From contig JAYTJE010000079.1 in NCBI GenBank assembly GCA_043731355.1, positions 1 through 64,000 of the forward strand: a DNA stretch of 64,000 nt. The letters are read 5' to 3'. The notes beneath the pieces are model-generated. The model did not search any database, was not told the DNA's origin, and worked only from the letters and a program-made list of their open reading frames with translations. The first letter of the stretch is position 1; each line of letters starts with the position of its first letter. The stretch comes from GWC2-56-14 sp043731355 (GTDB lineage Bacteria; Nitrospirota; UBA9217). Positions 53,236 through 61,361 of the stretch are shown here, piece by piece. The translations under genes were made by a program, and so were the position numbers.

Positions 53236-53264
53236 TTTACTTTCCGTCAACAGCGCGTTATCAT
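53236..53264 (+). promoter_or_regulatory. Promoter of the DUF2318 gene, short leader
   Basis: TTTACT (53236-53241) and TATCAT (53259-53264) are 17 nt apart. Eleven bases separate the -10 box from the ATG, so the leader is only about 4 to 5 nt, with no ribosome site. Confidence 0.5.
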
Positions 53265-53275
53265 GTTAAACAATT

Positions 53276-53734
53276 ATGAGAAGAATAAAAGCGCATAACC
53301 ATACCATGAGCGCCCTGCTCATCACCTTACTGTTGGCAAGCCTTGCCGGTTCCGCCTGTGCCAGCCGACATACCTATGCCGCCCCGGCCATCGTCGGCGC
53401 AAACGCCGTCATCGACATATCCTCACTGAAAACAGCAACGCCGTTTTTCCTCACCTATCGCTATCAAGGCAAACAGATCAACTTCTTTGTTTTGCGGCTG
53501 GACTCCGGCGTTCAATCCTACCTCGACGCCTGCGCAAGCTGCTATCATCACAAGCAGGGATACCGGCCCGGGGACGGCGCGGTTACGTGCCGATACTGCA
53601 ATATAAAATTTTCCGTATATAAACTGGAAAAAGGCCTGGGAAGCTGTTACCCGATCAAGCTCAAGGGAAAGACCGAAGCGGGGAACTACCTGATCTCACG
53701 CGCCGCTCTGGAAAACGCCGCTACGCTGTTCTAA
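53276..53734 (+). CDS. DUF2318 Cys-rich secreted protein
   Basis: A 152-residue exported protein (signal ending SACASRH). The mature part resembles DUF2318, a predicted metal or Fe-S-binding domain: CASCYHHKQGYRP, then TCRYC and GSCYP, which give five to six Cys and two His. In the Campylobacter cj1658-cj1665 iron-uptake locus, membrane and thioredoxin genes and MacB-like permeases lie together; here DUF2318, TlpA-like genes and a MacB-type permease do too. It converges on that permease gene. Confidence 0.75.
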   Translation: MRRIKAHNHTMSALLITLLLASLAGSACASRHTYAAPAIVGANAVIDISSLKTATPFFLTYRYQGKQINFFVLRLDSGVQSYLDACASCYHHKQGYRPGDGAVTCRYCNIKFSVYKLEKGLGSCYPIKLKGKTEAGNYLISRAALENAATLF

Positions 53735-53745
53735 CACGAAGACCG

Positions 53746-54954
53746 CTATTCATACCTGAGCGCCTGTATCGGGTCCTGCATTGCCGCCTTCCGCGCGGGA
53801 TACACGCCGAAGAAGATCCCCACCGCGGCTGAAAAAAAGAACGCCATCAGGATGGACCAGAGCGAAACGCTCGTCGGCAGCACATCAACGAATACCGGGA
53901 TGAGCAGCGCCAGGCCTACGCCGAGCATGATGCCGATGATGCCGCCCGCGCCGGAGAGCGTGATGGCCTCGATCATGAACTGGGCCAGAATGTCTTTGTT
54001 CCTCGCTCCGAGCGCCTTCCGGATGCCGATCTCCCTCGTTCGTTCGCGCACCGAGACCAGCATGATGTTCATGATCCCGATGCCGCCGACCAGCAGCGAT
54101 ATCCCCGCGATGCCGCCGAGCACGGCGGTCAGCACACCGAGGACCGTATTCATCATTTCCAGCATCGCCCCCTGCGTTTGAATGGTGAAATCCTCTTTAT
54201 GGGCATGCCGTTTTATCAGCACGTCCTTGATCTGGGCAATGGCGCGGTCCACATCTTCCGCCCGCGGCGTTGACGCGATGAGCTCAAAAAGCGAGTCGGT
54301 ATCAAAGAGCTCCTGGCCGCTGGTCACGGGAATATACACGATGTCGTCGATATCCATACCCATGCTCGTGCCTTTTTTCCGCATGACCCCGACCACCCGA
54401 TAGCGCGCATCAGAGAGGACCACGACTTTGCCGAGGGCGTTCTCCGTGCCGAAAAGCTCCTCTTTTACCTTGGCGCCGAGAACGACGACCTTGGTTTTGG
54501 AATCGACATCGCTTTGTGAAATATAACTTCCCGTGTCCACAAAAAGATTGCGGACCCGCTGAAATTCGGGCGTGGTGCCGATGATCATGACGTCCCGGCC
54601 CATGTTATGATACTTGAGTTTTCCCGTTCCGAACACCAGCGGGACCGCGTCGGTCAGAAGCCAGGCGCGCCGCCTGAGCGCCTGGGCGTCATCATAGGTC
54701 AGCTTGCGCACCGTGCCCGCGGAGGGAGGATGAAAGCCGCCGCTGGTGGAAGTCTTCCCGGGCGTGATGATGAGCAGGTTCGTTCCGAGGCCGGTCATTT
54801 CCCTGGTGATGTAAACCTGCGCCCCTTCGCCGATGGAAATGAGGAGAATAACGGCCATGACCCCGATTATGACCCCGAGCATCGTCAGTGCCGACCGGAT
54901 CTTGTTTGAGAGCAGCGCCTCGAAAGCAACGCGGAACGTTTCAATAAAGTTCAT
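53746..54954 (-). CDS. MacB-type ABC permease, FtsX domain
   Basis: A 402-residue inner-membrane permease: one N-terminal helix (NKIRSALTMLGVIIGV), a periplasmic MacB_PCD domain (~45-260) and three C-terminal helices (FtsX) with VSVRERTREIGIRKALGAR. It lacks a fused ATPase, so it is a split MacB. The partner ATPase gene overlaps its start by four bases (ATGA at 54951-54954). With MacA and TolC of the same operon it would export a peptide, lipid or metal-related substrate; the substrate is unknown. Confidence 0.92.
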   Translation of the reverse strand: MNFIETFRVAFEALLSNKIRSALTMLGVIIGVMAVILLISIGEGAQVYITREMTGLGTNLLIITPGKTSTSGGFHPPSAGTVRKLTYDDAQALRRRAWLLTDAVPLVFGTGKLKYHNMGRDVMIIGTTPEFQRVRNLFVDTGSYISQSDVDSKTKVVVLGAKVKEELFGTENALGKVVVLSDARYRVVGVMRKKGTSMGMDIDDIVYIPVTSGQELFDTDSLFELIASTPRAEDVDRAIAQIKDVLIKRHAHKEDFTIQTQGAMLEMMNTVLGVLTAVLGGIAGISLLVGGIGIMNIMLVSVRERTREIGIRKALGARNKDILAQFMIEAITLSGAGGIIGIMLGVGLALLIPVFVDVLPTSVSLWSILMAFFFSAAVGIFFGVYPARKAAMQDPIQALRYE

Positions 54955-55628
54955 GCGCGCACCTGGTCGTCGATGAGCCTTCCGTCTTTTACCGTAATGG
55001 TCCGTTTGCATCGGTCCGCCACGCTCCGGTCATGGGTAACAATGACGATCGTGACCCCTTCCTTGTTCAGCCCGGTCAGGAGGTCCAGGATCTCCTCGCC
55101 GGAACGGCTGTCGAGATTTCCCGTGGGCTCGTCTGCAAGAAGGAGCGGCGGATGATTGACGAGTGCCCGGGCAATTGCGACGCGCTGCTGTTGTCCTCCC
55201 GAAAGTTCCGTGGGTTTGTGGTGCATGCGTTCGGAAAGACCTACCTGCTGAAGCATGGGAATGGCGCGCTCTCTGCGAACCCGGGCCGGCACACCGCTGT
55301 AGATAAGCGGCACCTCCACATTTTTTAACGCGGTAAAACGAGGGAGCAGGTTGAAGGTCTGGAACACGAAGCCGATCTTGACGTTCCGGATCGAAGCGAG
55401 TTCGTCATCCGTCATGGCGCTGATCTCCCGGTCCTCGAAGCGGTAGGAACCGCTGGTGGGGCGATCCAGGCACCCGAGAATATTCATGATCGTTGATTTC
55501 CCGGAACCCGAGGGCCCCATGATGGCGATGAGCTCCCCCTGCTGAACGCTTAAGGAAACGTCCGTCAGAACGGTTATATCCACCGCGCCCATGCGATAGG
55601 TTTTTGTTACCTTAATGAGTTCGATCAT
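54951..55628 (-). CDS. MacB-type ABC ATPase
   Basis: A 225-residue ATPase of the MacB/LolD group. Walker A GPSGSGKST, Q-loop FVFQTFNLLPRF, signature LSGGQQQRVAIARAL, Walker B LLLADEPTGNLDS and H-loop IVTHD are all intact, with a C-terminal VRDGRL-type end (VKDGRLI). It pairs with the permease gene that overlaps its end, energising the MacA-TolC exporter. Confidence 0.95.
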   Translation of the reverse strand: MIELIKVTKTYRMGAVDITVLTDVSLSVQQGELIAIMGPSGSGKSTIMNILGCLDRPTSGSYRFEDREISAMTDDELASIRNVKIGFVFQTFNLLPRFTALKNVEVPLIYSGVPARVRRERAIPMLQQVGLSERMHHKPTELSGGQQQRVAIARALVNHPPLLLADEPTGNLDSRSGEEILDLLTGLNKEGVTIVIVTHDRSVADRCKRTITVKDGRLIDDQVRA

Positions 55629-55641
55629 GTTTTTAAACCGG

Positions 55642-56736
55642 TTACTCCAAAACCACCTTCACGCCATCGTTCAAGCCTGTTGCCTCCGGCGTGGTGATCA
55701 CAAAGTCTCCTGGGGACAGACCTTTGGTCACCTGGGTTGAAACCCAGTTGGTCTCTCCGAGATCAATGGAGACCAGCTTCGCAACGGCTGTCGCTCCGGG
55801 CTTGAGCGCGCTCCCGGTCAAACGGAACACCTGTTTTTTGCCGGCCCGCTCGATGACCGCCTGGGATGGCACGGAAAGAACATTGGGAAGCGTCGTGACC
55901 AGGATCTCGACATCAGCCGACATTCCCGGCTTGATCTTCGGGTATTTCCTGTCAAAATAGATCCAGACGTCGGCAGTACGGGTTTCGAGCTTTCCCCCGC
56001 TTATGATCGGCGATACCTGCCTGATCGCTCCCGGAAATTGCTCGCCAGGAAAGGCATCGACGGTTGTTGTGACAGGCTGTCCCAGCCGCAATCTTCCCAC
56101 ATCCACCTCGTCGATGGTGGCGAGAACATAGATCTTATCGGGATTGACCAGCGTTACGATCTGCTTTCCCGGCAATACCAGTTCCCCCACCTCGGCATAC
56201 TTTTTCGATATCACTCCGTTAAATGGCGCCCGAATGACCGAATAATCGCCTTTTATCTTGCTATCCTCCGCAGCAGCTTCATACTGTGCTTTTGCGACCT
56301 CATAGGCCCTGCGGGCTCCATCGAGGTCCTGCTGGGCGACCATGCCTTTTTCAAACAGGTCCTTCATGCGATTGAGGTTTTTTTCGGATTCCACAAAGGT
56401 GGCCTTGCTCTGCGCCAGCGCATTCCCGGTCTGTACGGATTCCTCCGTCAAATCAAGTTGGGCAATGAGCGCTCCCGCTTTTACCACGTCACCCTCTTTG
56501 AGCGGGAGCTTGATCACCCTGCCGGTACGCTGCGCCGAGAGCGTAACTTCGGTCTCGGACTTCACCGTTGAGGTCGTTGTTGCGTTCAGGATAACGCGCA
56601 GCTCACCGGGCTTCAGTTCAATGGCTTTTACCGACACTGGTTTCTTCCCGCTGAGGGCGATAAACAGGACAACAACCAACGCGATGACGCCGGTCCAAAA
56701 CAGCTTGGTTTTCAGGATGCTTCCTAATTTTGACAT
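55642..56736 (-). CDS. MacA-like periplasmic adaptor
   Basis: A 364-residue membrane-fusion protein with one N-terminal helix (residues ~14-28). The order is barrel-sandwich (TLSAQRTGRVIKLPLKEGDVVKAG), a coiled-coil hairpin (~115-165) with KDLFEKGMVAQQDLDGAR, a barrel domain and a C-terminal part. It links the inner-membrane transporter to TolC. It lies between the ATPase and the SRPBCC gene, all in one operon. Confidence 0.92.
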   Translation of the reverse strand: MSKLGSILKTKLFWTGVIALVVVLFIALSGKKPVSVKAIELKPGELRVILNATTTSTVKSETEVTLSAQRTGRVIKLPLKEGDVVKAGALIAQLDLTEESVQTGNALAQSKATFVESEKNLNRMKDLFEKGMVAQQDLDGARRAYEVAKAQYEAAAEDSKIKGDYSVIRAPFNGVISKKYAEVGELVLPGKQIVTLVNPDKIYVLATIDEVDVGRLRLGQPVTTTVDAFPGEQFPGAIRQVSPIISGGKLETRTADVWIYFDRKYPKIKPGMSADVEILVTTLPNVLSVPSQAVIERAGKKQVFRLTGSALKPGATAVAKLVSIDLGETNWVSTQVTKGLSPGDFVITTPEATGLNDGVKVVLE

Positions 56737-56747
56737 TTTAGCGACCT

Positions 56748-57194
56748 CTACGATTCATTTGCATGGTACTCAAGGCGTTCTTTGATGGCCTTCATAAAGC
56801 CGCGGGTCAATTCTCCCAGTTTATCGGCAACGACCACCTCCTGGAGAAAGCTGAAGTGTCCGTTCACGTGGCCTTCCAGGTGGTAGGTGATCTCTGTTTC
56901 ATCATCGGATATTTTTCTGAAGGTGGTTGTTCCGGTGGTTATGAGGTGTTCATGAGTTGCGGTCCATGCTATTTTCTCATACTCGATCAGTTCGTCCGTA
57001 TGGGCATGCATCTCAACCATTCGCGTGAAAGGGCCAAGCGACATTCTGATGTTCCAGATGGAATCGAGGTCGTTCAGGATCTCCACGCCCTTGCACCCGG
57101 GAAAAAGGCAGCCCACCTCTTTCCGGTCGATCATAAAGGACCATACGCTTCTGATCGGCAGCTTGACGGTAAAAGTGACCTCTCTCGTCGGCAT
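56748..57194 (-). CDS. SRPBCC (CoxG-like) protein inside the exporter operon
   Basis: A 148-residue START/SRPBCC-fold protein of the CoxG/polyketide-cyclase type, visible as FTVKLPIRSVWSFMID, CLFPGCKGVEILND and ETEITYHLEGHV. Such folds bind hydrophobic ligands; the ligand is unknown. The start is ATG at 57194 with AGGAG before it. It lies between tolC and macA in the same direction, so it could supply or sense the exported compound. Confidence 0.75.
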   Translation of the reverse strand: MPTREVTFTVKLPIRSVWSFMIDRKEVGCLFPGCKGVEILNDLDSIWNIRMSLGPFTRMVEMHAHTDELIEYEKIAWTATHEHLITTGTTTFRKISDDETEITYHLEGHVNGHFSFLQEVVVADKLGELTRGFMKAIKERLEYHANES

Positions 57195-57233
57195 TATATT
57201 CTCCTGACACACCGTTCAATAAACCAGCCGTAC

Positions 57234-57274
57234 CCCGTATCTTGAATCTTGAATCTTAAATTTTAAATCTTGCT
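57234..57274. repeat. Heptanucleotide array after tolC
   Basis: About six 7-nt units: cccgtat, cttgaat, cttgaat, cttaaat, tttaaat, cttgct. The period matches the arrays at 1038, 23737 and 26061, although the sequence differs. Confidence 0.6.
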
Positions 57275-58576
57275 TTACGCTTCTACTCGTCCCATCGCTT
57301 TAAAGAACCGTGCCGCGGCAAGCTGGTAATCATAGAGCGCCTGAACGTGGTCGGTCTCGGCATTGACCGAAGCGACCTGTGCATCGGTAATTTCGATATA
57401 GGCGCCGACGCCGGCGGCGTATCTGCCCTGGGCAAGTTCAAGGCTCTCGCCCGCTTTTTTGAGCAGGGACTCCATCACCGCTATCCGGGCCGCCGCGCTT
57501 TCGATATCCGCGAAAGCCTGGTTTAATTCTATAAGGACCGATCGTCGAAAGGTCTGGCCCTGCGCCTCGAGAGCGCGCAGGTCCGCCCGGGCCTCGCCCA
57601 CCTTCCCTTGCGTGAGCCCTCCCTCGAAAAGCGGCACAGACAGCAGTATGCCGGCATTCCAGTTGTCCTGGGTGTTTATCTGGATCGTGCCCATACTGGT
57701 GCTGCCGCTTGCCCAGTTGTACGAGCCGTGCGCGGAGAGCGTGGGAAAATAGTTCGCTTCTTCCGCACTGATCCTTGCGCGCGCAGCCTGAATATCAGCG
57801 TCGGCTTTCAGCAGCTCAGGACGGTTCTTGAGCGCTTCAGTCATTGCCTGTTCCATCGTGGGAATGGAAACCGGGGCCGAAAGGACATCCTCGAGCTCCA
57901 CGTCCCCTCCCGGATCGATGCCCATGGCGTTATAGAGGCCGATCGTCCGGAGCCGGACATTATTCTTCGCATTGATCATGCTCAGTTTGGCGTTGTTCAC
58001 TTCCACTTCAACCCTGGTCACTTCGAATCTCGGTTTGGACCCTGAGCGGAAAAAAGCTTCAGCCTGCTTCAGATGGCTCTCCGCCTGTTCTGAAGTTTTC
58101 CGCGACAGGAGCACGAGCTTCCGGGCGGCCAGGAGCGCATAATAAGCCTGCTTCACGTTGAGGACCGTATCCTGTACCACGCGCTGTTCATCAAATTCAG
58201 CCGCTCGCAAAGCCGAGCGCGCCGCGTCACGCGTATTTCCGGTCCTGCCGAAATCATACAGCACCTGGTTGACCGAAAGCGAGGTCGTGTTGCTCCGGGA
58301 GATGCTTTGCACCTGGCCGCCGACCCCATGACTTTCTTCATGGCCGGTGCTGGCGGTTATTCGCGGGAGATAGGGCGACGTAGCCTGCGTCATGCGCCCC
58401 TGACCGGCGTTCACATTCTCCCGTGCGGACGTGATCGCCGGCTGGTTCTTGAGCGCGGTTTCAATGCAGTTCCGGAGCGTAAGCGTAGTCGGTTCGGCAC
58501 TCAGAGCTTGAAAGACCGCAAAGAGCTGGATCGCAATCAGACCGCCCAAAAAGCTTTTTATTCCCGGTTTTATCAT
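57275..58576 (-). CDS. TolC-family outer-membrane efflux protein
   Basis: A 433-residue outer-membrane channel. A signal (LSAEP end) is followed by two TolC-type repeats of helices and strands: TLRNCIETALKNQPAI at the start, NVKQAYYALLAARKLV and, in the second half, ADIQAARARISAEEANYFP, then PLFEGGLTQGKV. It is the outlet of the MacA-MacB operon. A heptamer array follows. Confidence 0.93.
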   Translation of the reverse strand: MIKPGIKSFLGGLIAIQLFAVFQALSAEPTTLTLRNCIETALKNQPAITSARENVNAGQGRMTQATSPYLPRITASTGHEESHGVGGQVQSISRSNTTSLSVNQVLYDFGRTGNTRDAARSALRAAEFDEQRVVQDTVLNVKQAYYALLAARKLVLLSRKTSEQAESHLKQAEAFFRSGSKPRFEVTRVEVEVNNAKLSMINAKNNVRLRTIGLYNAMGIDPGGDVELEDVLSAPVSIPTMEQAMTEALKNRPELLKADADIQAARARISAEEANYFPTLSAHGSYNWASGSTSMGTIQINTQDNWNAGILLSVPLFEGGLTQGKVGEARADLRALEAQGQTFRRSVLIELNQAFADIESAAARIAVMESLLKKAGESLELAQGRYAAGVGAYIEITDAQVASVNAETDHVQALYDYQLAAARFFKAMGRVEA

Positions 58577-58625
58577 CGTTAGTAACTAAGAAGTCAAATT
58601 CCACACAAAATGACAGGAATATTTA

Positions 58626-58720
58626 CCACGAAGAGCACGAAGTTCACGAAGATTAAATACTGAGCTCATTCGTTAAAAAACAAGAAATTAATTCCTTCGT
58701 GCTCATCGTGTCCTTCGTGG
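58626..58720. repeat. Inverted repeat with 9-nt units
   Basis: Left arm 58626-58652 has three units (ccacgaaga, gcacgaagt, tcacgaaga) and right arm 58694-58720 has the complement in order (ccttcgtgc, tcatcgtgt, ccttcgtgg), separated by 41 nt. The two arms can pair almost fully. It lies in the 174-nt gap between tolC and the kinase-like gene. Confidence 0.75.
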
Positions 58721-58750
58721 TTGCAAGGTTTTGGTCCCGGCTTGTCCGGG

Positions 58751-59335
58751 TTAGGATAACCATTGCGTAAAAAAATTCATGGCCGCGCCCGATACGATCG
58801 GGATGGTAAAGTTATCATTGCCAATGGGGATTAGTTCGACGGCCGCAGCGGTCACGGCGCCTGCAACGATGACCACGGGAGGGACCCGCACCCCGGCCGC
58901 GGGCAGAAGGACCAGCCCAACGAACAATCCCGCCATGATGAAAGCCGCCGAGCCTTCGAGGCTCTTGGCCCCGATCTTGGTCTTTCCATATCGTTCTCCG
59001 ATCGTTGTTGCCGCGACATCGCCGAAGGCGAGAAAGCAAATGGCCGCCGACGCAAGGTTCGCGGGAAAAGCGTAGAGGGACAAGCCTATGCCGAGGATAT
59101 ACGGCGCCGTGCCGGTAAGCTTCTGTTTTTCGTTGTTCCTGATAAAGCTGCCGAATTTTGTATAGACAAATTGGTTTATTGCAGGCAGTTTCAGCCGTGC
59201 AACGTCGAGGACTATGACGATAGTAAATAAAACGGCGTAGGTGAGGAGCGCCTGGTTCCTGCCCAGGACAAAATAAAGAGCAAGGAGCCCTGTTCCGCCG
59301 ACAAGGTGATAAAATTTTCTTCCGAGGTGTTTCAT
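58751..59335 (-). CDS. SEC59/DGK1-type lipid kinase, 194 aa
   Basis: A multi-helix membrane protein that resembles dolichol/phytol/diacylglycerol CTP-dependent kinases and CDP-diglyceride synthetases: EKQKLTG after the first helices, then FLAFGDVAATTIGERYGKTKIGAKSLEGS, the family core. The substrate could be a polyprenol or another isoprenoid alcohol; this is not determined. It overlaps the CDF gene upstream by four bases (ATGA), so it is co-translated with it. Confidence 0.8.
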   Translation of the reverse strand: MKHLGRKFYHLVGGTGLLALYFVLGRNQALLTYAVLFTIVIVLDVARLKLPAINQFVYTKFGSFIRNNEKQKLTGTAPYILGIGLSLYAFPANLASAAICFLAFGDVAATTIGERYGKTKIGAKSLEGSAAFIMAGLFVGLVLLPAAGVRVPPVVIVAGAVTAAAVELIPIGNDNFTIPIVSGAAMNFFTQWLS

Positions 59336-60411
59336 AAACCTTGCCCCTCCGGGGGAATGCCCGAGCTCGATGAAAGCTCACGTGAATCTGGCGAAGGAAG
59401 CAGGCAGGTAAGCCGGCATTCGGCGTTCTCGTTGCATCGCTCACATTCAAGCTGGATGGTGCTGTGGCCAATTTTGAACTTATTCGAAAGGAGCTCCCTG
59501 ATCTCGTCAAGCAGTTCCCTGCTGCGGCTGACGAGCTGATCATCGATGATCACATGAGCGCTCATGGCATGGACCCCGGAGGTGATGGTCCATACATGGA
59601 TGTGGTAGGCTTCACGGACCCCGGCAAGTTTCGCGATCTCGGTTGCCACCGTATCAATATCAATATGTGAGGGCACCGATTCAAGCAGGATGCTCACCGA
59701 TTCTTTGACCAGCGCCCAGGCGCCGAAGATGATCACGAAGGATATTAGAATACTGAGGATCGGATCGATCAGGTACCAGCCGGTCTGGAGAATGATGATG
59801 CCTCCGACCACCACCCCGACCGAGGACAAGGCATCACCGATAATATGCAGGTAAGCGCTGCGAATGTTCAGGTTGGCATGGCTATGCTTGGTCAGGACCA
59901 TCGCGCCGATGATGTTGGCGACCAGGCCGATGATGGCCACAACGAGCATGAGCGTCCCCTGCACCGGCTGCGGGTGCAGGATGCGCAGGTATGCCTCGTA
60001 GATGATGTAGAGAGAGAGCAGAACGAGAATAACGCCGTTGATGAAAGCCGCCAGGATCTCGAGCCGGTAGAACCCGAAGGTCCTCCGGTCGGTGGCCGGC
60101 ATGGTGGCGAACTTCATGGCGAAGAAGGACAACAGCAGCGCCAGGTTGTCGGTCAGCATATGTCCGGCGTCGGACAAGAGCGCCAGGCTGTTCGAAAGCA
60201 GTCCGCCGACTATTTCGGCGACCATCATCAGGACCGTGATGGCGAGCGCGATAAGCAGTCCCTGTCGTCCTCCGGCAGCCGCCGGATTCAGGCTGTGGGC
60301 GTGGCCATGGCCCTCCTCATGCCCGTGTTCATGATGTTCATGGTCATGCGCTTCATCATGGTCGTGATCATGCTGTTCGTGCTGCCCGCTCTGTCTCTGG
60401 GGGATGGTCAT
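59332..60411 (-). CDS. Cation diffusion facilitator, zinc/cobalt exporter
   Basis: A 359-residue inner-membrane metal exporter of the ZitB/CzcD type. A very His-rich N-terminus (HDHDHDEAHDHEHHEHGHEEG) precedes six helices; the metal site shows the HxxxD motif in SDAGHMLTD and another in AYLHIIGDALSS. The cytoplasmic C-terminal domain (AYHIHVWTITSGVHAMSAHV) is typical. A Cys-rich end with CERCNENAECRLTC is unusual. It is co-translated with the kinase-like gene. Confidence 0.93.
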   Translation of the reverse strand: MTIPQRQSGQHEQHDHDHDEAHDHEHHEHGHEEGHGHAHSLNPAAAGGRQGLLIALAITVLMMVAEIVGGLLSNSLALLSDAGHMLTDNLALLLSFFAMKFATMPATDRRTFGFYRLEILAAFINGVILVLLSLYIIYEAYLRILHPQPVQGTLMLVVAIIGLVANIIGAMVLTKHSHANLNIRSAYLHIIGDALSSVGVVVGGIIILQTGWYLIDPILSILISFVIIFGAWALVKESVSILLESVPSHIDIDTVATEIAKLAGVREAYHIHVWTITSGVHAMSAHVIIDDQLVSRSRELLDEIRELLSNKFKIGHSTIQLECERCNENAECRLTCLLPSPDSRELSSSSGIPPEGQGL

Positions 60412-60517
60412 GGTTTAGCAAGCTCCGATTTCCGCAGATAAAAACTTAGGATTTTCAGGACGAAAGTCTTTTCTTTTACGGATTTATCCTGTTATCCTGT
60501 CAAAGCATGTATTCGGG

Positions 60518-61336
60518 TCAGGGTTCGCTCCAGAACCTGAGTTCCTTGACCGGTTTCACAGCCCCGAGTTCCGCGGCATATCCGTAATAGGTCATCAGCC
60601 CTTTTTGCTCCTGAGGCCCGAAATCGAAGCTGAAGGAATTCCAGTATTCAAGCAGCATCGGCGCCGGTATTCCGAAACGGCCGGCGTGTTCCCGCGCCAG
60701 CTCCGGAAGATGCGAGAGCCCGTAGGCTTTCGATTCCCGAAGGATAGAATAGAGCGAAGAGAGGTCTTTATCAAGGTTTTTTTTGTAATTGATCTGCCAG
60801 AGGGCGAAAACGAACGGAAGACCGGTGAACTCGTGCCAGAGGCCGCCCAGGTCATATTCGTGGTCAAACCCCGCGACCCGCGGACGTTTCAGCGCATGAT
60901 CGCCGATCAGGAGCACGGCGTCGGCCCGGTCATACGGGTTGTCCTTCCCCTGCACAAAGTGCGTATAGTCGGGACTGACGCGGTTTTTGAGCTCAAGCAA
61001 TATCCTGAGCAGCACCACCGAGGTCGCCGAAGCGGTGGTCAGTGCAACCGTCTTTCCGTTCAGCTGGTCCAAGGGCAGGCGGCTCTGGAGAACGATGCTC
61101 ATGGCGTTGTTCCTGGAGGTAATGGAAAAGCCGGGCATGATCAGATAGCGGCCGGGATGGGAGGCGAATTCGATGGATGATGACGGCGATACATCCAGCC
61201 CGCCCTCGCTGAGGAGGCGGTTCAATTCCGTTGGAATGCCTTCCACGAGCGTAAAGGGGAATTTGACCTTGCCGGTGAGTATCCCGGCATGGACGGGCAC
61301 GGTGTTCGAATAGACGATATGGCCGAGTTTAAGCAT
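60518..61336 (-). CDS. mqnA: Chorismate dehydratase MqnA (futalosine menaquinone pathway)
   Basis: The first step of the futalosine route to menaquinone: chorismate to 3-[(1-carboxyvinyl)oxy]benzoate. The product of 272 residues has a periplasmic-binding-protein fold, with LGHIVYSNTVPVHAG at the start, SPSSSIEFA near 55, and TTASATSVVLLRILL and ADAVLLIGDHAL in the core. The start is ATG at 61336, 25 nt after the pump gene; upstream codons would overlap that gene. No other mqn gene is near. Confidence 0.9.
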   Translation of the reverse strand: MLKLGHIVYSNTVPVHAGILTGKVKFPFTLVEGIPTELNRLLSEGGLDVSPSSSIEFASHPGRYLIMPGFSITSRNNAMSIVLQSRLPLDQLNGKTVALTTASATSVVLLRILLELKNRVSPDYTHFVQGKDNPYDRADAVLLIGDHALKRPRVAGFDHEYDLGGLWHEFTGLPFVFALWQINYKKNLDKDLSSLYSILRESKAYGLSHLPELAREHAGRFGIPAPMLLEYWNSFSFDFGPQEQKGLMTYYGYAAELGAVKPVKELRFWSEP

Positions 61337-61361
61337 AAGATGATGATCGGGCAGAAGAAAA

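Noticed and set aside
60421..60510. A further 8-nt iterated inverted repeat (atcctgtt) between cation exporter and mqnA
   Set aside because: Two units are clear but the other arm is too weak to claim as a member of the 9-nt family.
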